Shown piece after piece: positions 37,010-46,649 of a stretch of DNA of 64,000 nucleotides (positions are counted from its first letter, which is position 1; each line of letters begins with the position of its first letter). The stretch spans positions 1 through 64,000 of the forward strand of contig NZ_AUBH01000002.1 in the NCBI RefSeq assembly GCF_000429145.1. The letters run 5' to 3'. The stretch comes from Aestuariibacter salexigens DSM 15300. GTDB lineage: Bacteria; Pseudomonadota; Gammaproteobacteria; Enterobacterales; Alteromonadaceae. The translations under genes and the position numbers were made by a program. The notes under the pieces were generated by a model. That model was not told where the DNA came from. It made no database searches and saw only the letters and a program-made list of their open reading frames with translations.

Positions 37010-39261
37010 CACTTCTGCGTATGGGTGTAGCTGCCATCCCAATCCCTCGGTGGCGGATTAGTAGCAAACAGGTGGCAGCGCTTAGTGACCAAGGGCAGGA
37101 GATCGGGATAGGGGAATCTCCCATCCAATTTAATTTCCAGAATGGCTGCCCTGGCGGGGCCAAATTCGCGGTCAAAGTAGCGTTGCATAGTAGCGTTATA
37201 TTTTTCTGTTACAGGCTTGAGTGCCGCCTGTCGGCTTGGCGGTACAGGTGCATAAATATTGACTGGCTGCGTTTTACCCTTGACTTTGACCTTATCAACA
37301 ATCAGGTAATCATACTCAGGGGCGAGCGCAGCCGTGGCCTCGCCGAGTAAAATGCTCACGCCATAAAACTTTGTAAGACTTTCCAGTCTTGAGCCTAAAT
37401 TCACCGCATCACCCAACACGGTGTAAGCTCGCCTGAAGTTCGAACCCATATCACCTACGTTCATTTCACCGCTATTTATACCGATTCCGACTTCCACATA
37501 GGGCTGACGTGCTTTGAAAAACTGTTCGTTCAATGCCTCTATTGCGTCGAGCATGGCAAATGCACCGTCTATGGCATGCCTGGCGTGATGCTTATCTTCC
37601 AACGGTGCACCCCAGAATGCCATCACCATGTCACCGACGTATTTATCGATGGTGCCGCCGTTGGCAAGGATGGCTTCAGTGATTGGAGAGAAATATTGAT
37701 TTAACCAATCTTTCAACTGCTGCGCACTGAGCTCTTCCGATATGCTTGTGAAACTTCGTATGTCACTGAAAAGCACTGTCAGCTCTTTGCGTTCACCGCG
37801 CAGTGACACCGCCTCGGGCTCAGCCAGCATCTTGTCAATATGCGCAGGTGGTACATATTGATCAAACATGAACTTGATGCGCGTACGTGTCGCACTTTCC
37901 GAGATAAATCCCCGGGCAATAAAGTAAGTTGTCACAACCAATGAAAAAAACAGTATGGGGATGACAGCAACGTCAAGATAGGCGTAAGACCATAACAGCG
38001 CACTCAGCAGTAACGTCGACAGGATAAGCGCTGCGCTGACGGCAATGGTCAGCCAAGAGCCCAGCCGCGGAAGGATAATAATAACCAATAACCCGAAAAC
38101 AAGTAGTAGTAGCGCAACGGCGCCGTCTTCCCAGTCAGGCTTGTAAGGCAGGGCATGTTCAGACATCAGTGCATCAAACACAGTGGCGTGGACTTCGACA
38201 CCCGGATAATTGATGCCGACAGGTGTCACTTGCAAATCACCCAGTCCGGTCGCCGTGGCACCAACAAACACGATCGATTGGTCAAACTGTGAAGCGTTAA
38301 CCTTGCCATTGAGAATAGTCGAGGCAGAGGTATAAGGGTAGGGGCCACTGGGCGCAGAAGGTGAGGCTAATGTTTGCACGCCTGTGGGCCCCTGATAAGG
38401 CACCAGCATCTGGCCATATTTATCGGTATGCACATAGCGATGACCAATATTAATTCCTTCAATCAACCTGACGCCCGACGATTCATGCCATAAAGGCGTT
38501 ATGTCATCAATGAGGCTATACACCCGATAAGCCTCGAGGGCGAGCGAGGGTACCAAGCCATTATCAATGCGCAACAACAACGGCGTACGACGTATCGAAC
38601 CATCTTCATCCGGCAGAGAGTTCATAAAGCCCTGACCCGTGGCTGCATCCACCAGCACGGGTGTTGGGCTAACAAATCCGGAAAATTCTGGAATAAACGA
38701 AAACACACCCTCGTCCCCGGCAACAGTGCGTTGAATAACCGAGGGAAAGGCATTTTTTCTCAATGGGCTATGTAATAGCTGGGTCGCCAGTACCACGTCT
38801 TTATTTTTTATGGCATCAGCGAACTGCCTGTCATAATCGTATGGGTAACTGAGTTGTCTGATACGGGCCTCACCTCCAGAGATCTCGCCGGTCAGTGAAT
38901 CCAGTACATCAGCCACCGGATTAGCCTGAGGCTCTGCAAAAAGTACATCAAACACAATGACCGCTGCGCCAGCCTCGCTCAGCGCATTGACAAGCTGTGC
39001 AAAACGATCGCGGTCCCATGGCATGCGACCGACTTCCTGCAGGCTCTTTTCATCAATGGCGACGATCTGGATATTGGCACTGCTACCAGGCCATGGTGGC
39101 AAAAGCCTTAATTTGCTGTCATACACCAAGGCTTCCAGGCGGTGTTTAAGTACAGCCGAAATGCCAGACTCATTGAGCTGCCACAGCACACAAATGACCA
39201 TGGTAAAGAACACAACGACGTGCGAACGATAGTGTTTAAGCTGGCGATACAGAGCGTTCAA
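37009..39261 (-). CDS. CHASE2-domain adenylate/guanylate cyclase
   Basis: 750 aa membrane protein. N-terminal helix (~12-28), periplasmic CHASE2 sensor (~30-350; IVAIDEKSLQEVGRMPWDRDRFAQLVNAL, FDVLFAEP, VFVGATATGLGDLQVTPVG), three membrane helices (~375-445) and a class III cyclase (~490-680). The cyclase has LTVLFSDIRSFTSISE with metal Asp, GGTIDKYVGDMVMAFWGAP, and GDMGSNFRRAYTVLGDAVNLGSRLESL. The nucleotide is not decided by sequence reading. It starts at a TTG without a visible ribosome site. Lies 21 nt after the cadherin-like lipoprotein gene; a FecR protein and a barrel protein are upstream. Confidence 0.9.
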   Translation of the reverse strand: MNALYRQLKHYRSHVVVFFTMVICVLWQLNESGISAVLKHRLEALVYDSKLRLLPPWPGSSANIQIVAIDEKSLQEVGRMPWDRDRFAQLVNALSEAGAAVIVFDVLFAEPQANPVADVLDSLTGEISGGEARIRQLSYPYDYDRQFADAIKNKDVVLATQLLHSPLRKNAFPSVIQRTVAGDEGVFSFIPEFSGFVSPTPVLVDAATGQGFMNSLPDEDGSIRRTPLLLRIDNGLVPSLALEAYRVYSLIDDITPLWHESSGVRLIEGINIGHRYVHTDKYGQMLVPYQGPTGVQTLASPSAPSGPYPYTSASTILNGKVNASQFDQSIVFVGATATGLGDLQVTPVGINYPGVEVHATVFDALMSEHALPYKPDWEDGAVALLLLVFGLLVIIILPRLGSWLTIAVSAALILSTLLLSALLWSYAYLDVAVIPILFFSLVVTTYFIARGFISESATRTRIKFMFDQYVPPAHIDKMLAEPEAVSLRGERKELTVLFSDIRSFTSISEELSAQQLKDWLNQYFSPITEAILANGGTIDKYVGDMVMAFWGAPLEDKHHARHAIDGAFAMLDAIEALNEQFFKARQPYVEVGIGINSGEMNVGDMGSNFRRAYTVLGDAVNLGSRLESLTKFYGVSILLGEATAALAPEYDYLIVDKVKVKGKTQPVNIYAPVPPSRQAALKPVTEKYNATMQRYFDREFGPARAAILEIKLDGRFPYPDLLPLVTKRCHLFATNPPPRDWDGSYTHTQK

Positions 39262-39282
39262 ATTATATGATGTTGTCCACAG

Positions 39283-42200
39283 TTAAGGCTGAACCGTTAC
39301 CATCACAGTTGCCACGCTGTCACGGCCGGCCGCGTTGATTATGCGGTAAATAAACCTGTCCTGACCGCTATAACCCGCTTCCGGGATGTATGAGAAGCTA
39401 CCATCATAACGCAATGTCGCACTGCCGTGATCTGGACTAACGTACAGTTCTGTTCGCCACTGGGGCAAGCGTCCGCGATTAGCAAATTGCATCCGGATCA
39501 GTTGCGCATCGACGGTAGCCAGCCATATATCGTCATTATCATTGCTGATTGCCAGCCCCGCGGCGGAAAAATCGGTGCCTACCGGAAAATCAATATACCG
39601 TACGAACTGACTATTGGATGAAAACTCAGCAAGGCGTCGCTGATCGCTACTGACAAAATATAAATGGCCGGTACGGTTGTTGTACCCCATATCACCGCGC
39701 ACCATGCTAAAGCGGTTGGCAATGCTAAATGTACTCAGCGTGTCACCGGTTCTTGGATCGATTTGTGCGACCGTGTTTGGCATATCAGAGGCTAGGCCGC
39801 TTTGAATAACAAACAGGGTGTCAGTCACACTGTTATAAACGCCACCCACCACCTCACTGCTGCCAAAATTGGTATCAAGCCTAGCCAGTAAACGACCAGA
39901 CTGGCTCTCAAATGCGCTCACTACCACCGTATTAGATTCACCGTTGAATAGCAGTATTGTGCCCTGTGGCACGGTCGTATCGACCAAGGTGAATGCCTCT
40001 GGCGCTATATGTATATCTGCATTATCGCCGGCAAGCTCTGGGAGCGTAATTGTATTTACGATCTCACCGTCCAGAGTGAACTCATATAGCATCTCGGAGA
40101 ACTCACTGTAGGTAAACAAGCGCTGGCGATACTGGTCAAACCCGACGGCAACAAAGTCGGTGACGCTAGAAGGCTGGATGATAGAGGTTGCTTCTAGTCT
40201 GTCCCCAACCGTGCCTGTATCTGCATCGCTGTCATTGGCTAGAATCTCATCTCCTGACGCGGAGTATGACTGGTCGGTCTGTACACTGATCTGATCATCA
40301 TTTGCCACGGGACGGGATTTATCACTTAAACCGTATTTACTGCCAGGGATATCCATGAATAAATTTTGTAAAGGTGCCATCAGGATTGCATCTGGATACA
40401 ATCCAACTTGTCCAATATTGCACGTAACACCTGCGGGAAGGCCTGTACAAAATTCATTTTGTCCAATGAAGGCGTTAAAGTTAAGGGAGTTTTCAAATGG
40501 CTGATCAGGAAAGACAGCCTCAATGACATTCCCACTGTCTGGATAAAGACGGAGCTCAAACAAAGCGTCACCGACTTCAGTAAAGACAAGGGATGAATCT
40601 TCAGGTGTTCTGGATTGGGCAATTACGGGAGAATCACCAGTTCCAGACCAGCGCTGCACAAATGCATAGCTACCAGCAGCGCCGGGTGAATTGCCGCTAG
40701 AAGCGGACTCCTGATAGCGCCCCACCATCGAACAAACTGTTTCACCCAATCGCGTGCAATCGCCAATGCTATATCGGCCAGTGCCAATCCGGTTACCCGG
40801 TGCAGTTTCCCCCAAACCGATGTAAAGTAGCTCGCCGCTGATGCTAAGTGACTCGGCAAACAGCATTTGTGGAATAGATTCAATGGAAATATTTACTCTC
40901 GCCGTTGCAGATAGCCCATTCTCATCATTAATCTGATAATCAAATAAGTCTGAGCCTTTAAATCCGCTATCAGGTTCATACAGGAAACTGCCGTCAGGCT
41001 GCAGCGTCAGGATGCCGTGCGACGGTGCCAGGACCGGCGTAGTGACAACACTGATAGCATTGCTGTCAACGGACACATCATTGGCAAGTAAACCTTGCTC
41101 AACACCAATGTCCAGATTGGTTGATTCGCCGATATCATACCTGTCACCCACTGCGATGGGCGCTCTTCCAGCAGAGGTGACGGTAACGGTTACCGTACCG
41201 GTGTCCTGTGCAACACCATCGCTGACAATGTAGTCAAAACTATCAATGCCACTGAAGGTCGACTCAGGGGTGTACGTGATGGTGCCGTCTGATTCTATAG
41301 ATACCTGACCAGACGCCGCCGAGGCATCTAGTACACTCAACGCATCGCCATCGACGTCAATATCGTTACTCAGCACGTCAATGTTCACCGATTGCGTGCT
41401 GGGAGTGCTGGCTTCATCATCCACTGCCTGCGGTGGGTCGTTAACGGCAACAATCGTAACGTTTATCTGTGATGATGCACTGCCGCCGTTACCATCGCTA
41501 ATGCTGTAATTAATGGTTGCCGTACCATTTACGTCAGCCGGTGGCGTGAACGTAATGCTATCTTGCGTCACACTCACCGACCCTATATCGGTGGTTGCGT
41601 CGGTGATGGATAAGGTATCGCCATCCGCATCCGTATCATTAATCAGCGGCAGTATGGTGACGGCTACATCCTCATCGGTCGTCGCTTCATCCGCGGTTGC
41701 CACTGGCGCTGAATTCACCGGAGGAGAAGTTGAGCCGGGCAGTACCATTTCTGGATTCGATGTGCTCTCGCCCGAGCCGTCAACACCGCGCACCAAAAGA
41801 TAGTAGGTGGTGGCTGGATCCAGTCCGCTAAACTGCTGACTGTTCTGCTCAACGGCCAGTAACGCTTGTCCTTCAGCAAGCTCAGTATAGGTAAAACGGG
41901 ACACGCCTGGCTGTGCTGCAAGATAGAGATTGTAGCGCAGTAGTTGTGGATGAAGCTCCCAGTTCACATCGATCGCATCGCCCGCTGACGAACGTGTGGC
42001 CATCAGTCCTGCAATCACAGGCGGCTGCCATTCAATGGACAGCTGCGCCACCTCTGTGGTATTGCCGAGTCCATCAGTTACCCATAATGACAGCGCCACG
42101 TTACCCGGCTGCGCGCCATAATCAGCCGGATTGATGCCATCTACCGAGGCCGAAAACCTGTCGCCGCAAGAACTACAGATACTGAGCGTCTGTGCACTGT

Positions 42201-42441
42201 TTGCAATGGTCAGGTAAACACTGCGCAGGCCATTGCCATCAGTCACTTCTACGGACACGCTGATATTGGATGTGAACAGTGTCTGCGCTCCAGCGGAGCT
42301 CAGTTGACCCTGTGACTGTTCAGACACGGGGGGCAGGGTAGGCGGTTCATCGACTGCGCCATCTGAACCGCCACAAGCCGTCATCAGACAACATAAGCTG
42401 GTAGCCGTGAGGGCGCGGGTAAGCATGTTAGCCACACTCAT
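39283..42441 (-). CDS. Large cadherin-like lipoprotein with a propeller-like insertion
   Basis: 1052 aa. Lipobox LMTAC at residues ~19-23 indicates an outer-membrane lipoprotein. A fibronectin-like region (~145-240) is followed by at least three cadherin-like Ig repeats (~245-530; APVATADEATTDED..., PPQAVDDEAS..., APIAVGDRYD...). A cysteine-containing domain of unknown type follows (~530-700), then another Ig-like unit beginning at ~710 (RPVANDDQIS) and closing only at ~1000-1052 (DHGSATLRYDGSFSYIPEAGYSG). The ~240 residues between look like a beta-propeller with TLFVIQSG/GHLYFVSS-type blades. The role is probably surface binding. The start overlaps the FecR gene (ATGA). Confidence 0.85.
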   Translation of the reverse strand: MSVANMLTRALTATSLCCLMTACGGSDGAVDEPPTLPPVSEQSQGQLSSAGAQTLFTSNISVSVEVTDGNGLRSVYLTIANSAQTLSICSSCGDRFSASVDGINPADYGAQPGNVALSLWVTDGLGNTTEVAQLSIEWQPPVIAGLMATRSSAGDAIDVNWELHPQLLRYNLYLAAQPGVSRFTYTELAEGQALLAVEQNSQQFSGLDPATTYYLLVRGVDGSGESTSNPEMVLPGSTSPPVNSAPVATADEATTDEDVAVTILPLINDTDADGDTLSITDATTDIGSVSVTQDSITFTPPADVNGTATINYSISDGNGGSASSQINVTIVAVNDPPQAVDDEASTPSTQSVNIDVLSNDIDVDGDALSVLDASAASGQVSIESDGTITYTPESTFSGIDSFDYIVSDGVAQDTGTVTVTVTSAGRAPIAVGDRYDIGESTNLDIGVEQGLLANDVSVDSNAISVVTTPVLAPSHGILTLQPDGSFLYEPDSGFKGSDLFDYQINDENGLSATARVNISIESIPQMLFAESLSISGELLYIGLGETAPGNRIGTGRYSIGDCTRLGETVCSMVGRYQESASSGNSPGAAGSYAFVQRWSGTGDSPVIAQSRTPEDSSLVFTEVGDALFELRLYPDSGNVIEAVFPDQPFENSLNFNAFIGQNEFCTGLPAGVTCNIGQVGLYPDAILMAPLQNLFMDIPGSKYGLSDKSRPVANDDQISVQTDQSYSASGDEILANDSDADTGTVGDRLEATSIIQPSSVTDFVAVGFDQYRQRLFTYSEFSEMLYEFTLDGEIVNTITLPELAGDNADIHIAPEAFTLVDTTVPQGTILLFNGESNTVVVSAFESQSGRLLARLDTNFGSSEVVGGVYNSVTDTLFVIQSGLASDMPNTVAQIDPRTGDTLSTFSIANRFSMVRGDMGYNNRTGHLYFVSSDQRRLAEFSSNSQFVRYIDFPVGTDFSAAGLAISNDNDDIWLATVDAQLIRMQFANRGRLPQWRTELYVSPDHGSATLRYDGSFSYIPEAGYSGQDRFIYRIINAAGRDSVATVMVTVQP

Positions 42442-43604
42442 TGCTGTTCTCTCAAAAGAAATTGTCCGCCTGCGGCGATGTCAGGCGAGCGGATTTCAAA
42501 CAGCTCAAAATTTCCTGCTACCGCACTGGCGCTATCAATTAATAACGCTCTGATAAACCCATCGGCAAGCTCATTGTTGTGACTGGCGAAGTTAACAGTG
42601 ACATCCAATTCATTGGACTTCACTACGCCATTAAACGCGGCAAACCATTCACCACCGGGATCGTCGAAAGATAGGTAACCTGTTGGGATCCGGGCGCTGT
42701 CAAAGTCCAGTGTGACTGACATAGCAAAGTTCTCCACACTGCCCAGACTGCTGGAAACAGTTGCATTCTCGACGGCATCAAATTGTGCCTGCCCCTGCCT
42801 GCCGGCGAACCGATCGTCAGGCTCAAGGTAGCGCGTCGCATCCCGGTCGGTATCGATACCTGCTTCGCCTGTGACCAACAGCGCTGGGACCATGGACTCA
42901 GGCGCTTTGCCGGTGGCGATTGTATAGGCCAGCGTGTAGTCAGTGTCAAAAGCCGTCATCAGCTCGTCGCCTGGAAGCGGGCTATGCCCTGAAGAAAAGG
43001 CCAAAGGGTTAGCAAGTAAAAATTGCACATCGTAGTCTTTAGTGACTACGGCAAAGCGATAAGCCTGACCGTCGCCAAGTGAAAAGGGGGCAACACCTGA
43101 TGCGCCAACGTCGACATCGATAATGCCTTGCCATGCCGCGAGATAAAGATCTCCCTCGACCAGTTCAGCCTCATAATGGGTGCCACGCACACCAATACTT
43201 GCTAATGGGGTATCGAGTCGATAATTGTCTTTGCCAGTTTGCAACTTGCCGGTCACGGTACGCAGGCCGCCACTGATCAGGCGCATCAGTACGCTGCCCT
43301 GTAATGAGTCCGGGTCAAACTCATAGTTGGCAATCGCCAGCTCTGTTTCGGCCTGCAACGATAACAAACCGCCATCCGCCATACGTAGCTGTGCAGCGCT
43401 TTGTACGCCTGTGAGCACATTGTCTTCTAAAAACACCGGATCGCGACGCTGTAATTCTCGACTGGCATCCGCCTGTGAGGCGATAACGTCGCCTCGCGCA
43501 ATAATGGCTTTTCCCGCATCAGGTGACTGCGCGACCGCTGTAAAGCAGGATATTGCGAGACAAAATACGCCAAGAATACAGCGCGTAATAACTCTAGAAT
43601 TCAT
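42438..43604 (-). CDS. FecR-domain exported protein
   Basis: 388 aa. Signal peptide 1-25 (cleavage near AVA/QSP). FecR-like domain ~30-190: ARGDVIASQADASRELQRRDPVFLEDNVLTG, ELAIANYEFDP, LMRLISGGLRTVTGKLQTG and the diagnostic RLDTPLASIGVRGTHYEAEL. Unlike iron-uptake FecR it has no transmembrane anti-sigma segment and no sigma gene nearby. The C-terminal ~200 residues are unassigned. Overlaps the barrel-protein gene by 11 nt and the lipoprotein gene by 4 nt. Confidence 0.88.
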   Translation of the reverse strand: MNSRVITRCILGVFCLAISCFTAVAQSPDAGKAIIARGDVIASQADASRELQRRDPVFLEDNVLTGVQSAAQLRMADGGLLSLQAETELAIANYEFDPDSLQGSVLMRLISGGLRTVTGKLQTGKDNYRLDTPLASIGVRGTHYEAELVEGDLYLAAWQGIIDVDVGASGVAPFSLGDGQAYRFAVVTKDYDVQFLLANPLAFSSGHSPLPGDELMTAFDTDYTLAYTIATGKAPESMVPALLVTGEAGIDTDRDATRYLEPDDRFAGRQGQAQFDAVENATVSSSLGSVENFAMSVTLDFDSARIPTGYLSFDDPGGEWFAAFNGVVKSNELDVTVNFASHNNELADGFIRALLIDSASAVAGNFELFEIRSPDIAAGGQFLLREQQ

Positions 43605-44922
43605 AACGGACTCCTATCCACACCCGACTGCGCTGATAATCGTATAGGGCAATATCACTGTCGTTGGACACGTAGTTGAGTTCGCCCAGTGCCTGCCATT
43701 TACGGCTTAGCTGATAGCGTAAGTGCCACCCGAGTCGCAGGAATGTATCGTCGCGAGGGGCCTGAAAAATAGGGTTAATATTGTCGTAGTCGGCTTGCAA
43801 TACATCAACGTAGAGTCGGCTCAACCAACTTGTATCAACGTTGCGCTGCCACTCATATCCAACGCAGACAATCTCCCGACTGACCACATCACTGATATTG
43901 ACTTTACCCTCATCAACACTGGCAAAAAGCTGTGCGCGGTGCAAACTACTATCGCGTTGATATTCTGCAAAAACAGACAGCATCGCGATGTCTTTATCCA
44001 GCGCGTCGGTCTGCTTGTAGCGCTCCTGTGCAACGGTGACATCGGCGCCGATGGCGGTATGTGAATTAATCGGTCTGGAGACCCCTGTCAGTATCCCGGT
44101 GATGGAAAGATAGCTGTCACCGTCAAGCCACATAGGCCGGTAAAAACCGCCGATATGCCAGTTGAACGACTCCAGGTCGGTGCTGTAATTGAGCGCGATG
44201 CGCCCGGTTGTGCGATCAAGTGCCAGATCATCACTAAACCCTGTGTGATGTATGGATGCTGAGGCAGTCCATGAGGAGCGTTGGTCCAGAGGGCGGACGT
44301 ACTGTGTGCCAATGATCAGGTCAGAATAGGAGGAAGAAAACTTCTGACTGCTTTCAAACAGCAGGACCTGACCAAAATCGGGCAAAATGATGGTTGAATC
44401 ATTAATACCGCTATTAGGGTTGCTATCACTGCCAACGCTTAACTGTAGGGCATGTTGCCAGCGGTCACGCTGAGTCGCCAGGCGAGTATCTATCGCGCCA
44501 AGATAGTCATTGACTGCCGAATCTAGGTCATCATCAAGCCTGCCTTGCTGCAGGATCAACAACTCCTGCCTAGCGGCTTCAATATTGCCCATATGAAAAT
44601 ACGCGTTTGCCAGCGCAAAACGGGCCTGTGTCGATGACGGGTTGGCAAATAGTACCCGTTCGAAGGCAAATGCGGCGGTATGCCAGTCTTCTACCTCGCT
44701 CGCGGCTAGACCAAGCGCGAAATCAAACTCAGGATCGCCCTCGAGTTGGGATAGCTCAGACAGTGCTAGCCGGTAGGCCTGTTGCGTCTGCTGCTGGTTT
44801 AGTAATTGAATAACCTGCTTTGCGGTATCTTCCTGTGCGATGCTTGGCGCTAGGCATAAAACATATGCCCCAGCTACGGATAATAGGGTTCTTGCCCAGT
44901 GAGTGAAGTGTCGCTGCAACAT
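43594..44922 (-). CDS. TPR-containing outer-membrane beta-barrel protein
   Basis: 442 aa (from ATG 44922; a GTG at 44931 is possible). Signal peptide (residues ~1-30, ending SIAQ). Two or three TPR-like helices (~35-125: FDFALGLAASEVEDWHTAAFAFERVLFANPSSTQARFALANAYFHMGNIEAARQEL in pattern). Then a barrel of alternating hydrophobic strands ending in VRYEF with a terminal Phe. The layout resembles Slam/surface lipoprotein assembly modifiers, which place lipoproteins at the cell surface. Here the downstream large lipoprotein would be a natural client (inference). First gene of the operon. Confidence 0.8.
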   Translation of the reverse strand: MLQRHFTHWARTLLSVAGAYVLCLAPSIAQEDTAKQVIQLLNQQQTQQAYRLALSELSQLEGDPEFDFALGLAASEVEDWHTAAFAFERVLFANPSSTQARFALANAYFHMGNIEAARQELLILQQGRLDDDLDSAVNDYLGAIDTRLATQRDRWQHALQLSVGSDSNPNSGINDSTIILPDFGQVLLFESSQKFSSSYSDLIIGTQYVRPLDQRSSWTASASIHHTGFSDDLALDRTTGRIALNYSTDLESFNWHIGGFYRPMWLDGDSYLSITGILTGVSRPINSHTAIGADVTVAQERYKQTDALDKDIAMLSVFAEYQRDSSLHRAQLFASVDEGKVNISDVVSREIVCVGYEWQRNVDTSWLSRLYVDVLQADYDNINPIFQAPRDDTFLRLGWHLRYQLSRKWQALGELNYVSNDSDIALYDYQRSRVWIGVRYEF

Positions 44923-45073
44923 CCTGTGCACTGTCTTATCGGAAGTGTTTAGGTTTTAGTATAGACAGCAATTTTAAGGGGCAACGGAATATTTATTCTC
45001 TGCAACTTATGTAAGCAAGCACGGTGTCTCGCTGCTATGCTCAGTGCTCGTTGCTTACAATGAGGGAGTTGCC

Positions 45074-45988
45074 ATGAGCACGTTAGTTCGACGAGAGGGA
45101 AGTGATAATCAATGTAAGGACGGCGCATGTGACGCAGTTAGGTGGGTGGTGACGCCGAAACAGCGGGATCTTGGTGGCTTTTCCGTACGGCGATTGTTGC
45201 CTGCCAAAGAAAAACGTATGGTCGGGCCATGGCTGTTCTTTGATCACATGGGGCCTGCAGCTTTCCCGGCAGGAGAGGGGATTAATGTCAGGCCTCACCC
45301 GCATATTAACCTTGCGACCGTGACTTATTTATTCGAAGGTGAAATCCTGCATCGTGATTCGCTGGGAAGCTATCAGCCTATACGTCCCGGCGATATTAAT
45401 TTGATGGTGGCAGGCTCTGGGATCGTTCACTCCGAGCGGGAAAGACCTGAAGTGACCGCGCAGCCGCACAGTTTGCACGGCTTACAGTTATGGTTAGCCC
45501 TACCAGAAGAAGACGAAGAGGTTGCACCGGCATTTTACCATTACCCTGATAACGATATTCCTGCCTTGAACATTGATGGGGTGCCAGTTCGTGTCATGAT
45601 TGGCTCGGCGTACGGGGTCACCTCACCGGTCAAAACCTTTGCGGAAACATTGTACATAGAAGCTACCTTAGCAGCGGGGCAGCGTCTGATTTTGCCGAGG
45701 TGTGAGGAACGTGCACTGTATGTGGCATCCGGACAGATTGATATAGAAGGCACACAGGTCGGCCAATACTCCATGGCGATCTTAAACAGTCGTGAGGGCG
45801 TCACTATTGAAGCGACGCAGCCATCGAGGGTCGCGTTGATAGGTGGTCAGGCGATGACGCCGCGGCACATGTACTGGAATTTTGCCTCCTCACGAAAGTC
45901 TCGAATTGAACAGGCCAAGCAGGATTGGCAGGCAGGCCACTTTGCCAACGTGCCCGGCGATGAAGAGGAATTTATCCCCTTACCCTGA
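45074..45988 (+). CDS. Pirin-family protein
   Basis: 304 aa bicupin. The N-terminal cupin has the metal-binding set HPHINLATVTYLFEGE, HRDSLG and IVHSERE; the C-terminal cupin begins near residue 170. Pirins bind iron and some have quercetinase activity; the role here is unknown. ATG 45074 has GAGGGAG 5 nt upstream, while the open frame to 45044 has none. The HAD gene follows after ~67 nt. Confidence 0.92.
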   Translation: MSTLVRREGSDNQCKDGACDAVRWVVTPKQRDLGGFSVRRLLPAKEKRMVGPWLFFDHMGPAAFPAGEGINVRPHPHINLATVTYLFEGEILHRDSLGSYQPIRPGDINLMVAGSGIVHSERERPEVTAQPHSLHGLQLWLALPEEDEEVAPAFYHYPDNDIPALNIDGVPVRVMIGSAYGVTSPVKTFAETLYIEATLAAGQRLILPRCEERALYVASGQIDIEGTQVGQYSMAILNSREGVTIEATQPSRVALIGGQAMTPRHMYWNFASSRKSRIEQAKQDWQAGHFANVPGDEEEFIPLP

Positions 45989-46055
45989 CAGGTAGGGTGA
46001 CCTTTTCATTAAAAACGTCCGTAGCAAGTGCGTGTTGGTATGATGAGAACGCAGT

Positions 46056-46649
46056 GTGAAGATTGACGCATTTATTTTTGATCTGGACGGTACCCTGGTC
46101 GATTCGAACCTTGATTTTGCTGCCATGAAACAGTATCTCGGCTGTCCACGGGATGTCGATCTGCTCAACTTTATTGACAATATTGCGGATAATAATGAAC
46201 GTCAAGCAGCCTATGATTACGTCGTCCAGCAGGAACTGATTGACGCTGAACAATCACGTTGGATACCCGGTGCCGCTGATTTTATCGGCGTGTTAAATGC
46301 GCAAAACTATCCTGTTGCCATTGTCACCCGAAACTGCGAGCAGGCCGCTCGCATCAAGGTGATGCAAAATGACGTTCCTGTTAAGACTATCATCACCCGC
46401 GAACATGCCCCTGCGAAACCCGATCCGGCAGGTTTATTAATGATGGCAGAAGCCTGGCAGCTGCGACCTGATAATATCCTGTATGTCGGTGATTATCTTT
46501 ATGACTTGCAGGCAGCAAGTAATGCGGGGATGCGCAGCGCCCTGTATGTGGCAGAGTCTATCCCCGATTACGCCCATCGTGCAGACCGAGTATTCAACCA
46601 GTATGTCGAACTGTTTGACCTCCTCGACAGGGAGCCTGCGCTGACCTAG
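46056..46649 (+). CDS. HAD-superfamily hydrolase (GPH/YrfG-like)
   Basis: 197 aa. Motif I FIFDLDGTLVDSN (nucleophile Asp), motif II VTRN, motif III KPDP and motif IV YVGDYLYDLQAASNAG make a complete HAD phosphatase. Subfamily resembles phosphoglycolate phosphatase-like proteins, substrate unknown. Start GTG 46056. Its stop overlaps the next gene's stop by 4 nt (convergent). Confidence 0.9.
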   Translation: MKIDAFIFDLDGTLVDSNLDFAAMKQYLGCPRDVDLLNFIDNIADNNERQAAYDYVVQQELIDAEQSRWIPGAADFIGVLNAQNYPVAIVTRNCEQAARIKVMQNDVPVKTIITREHAPAKPDPAGLLMMAEAWQLRPDNILYVGDYLYDLQAASNAGMRSALYVAESIPDYAHRADRVFNQYVELFDLLDREPALT

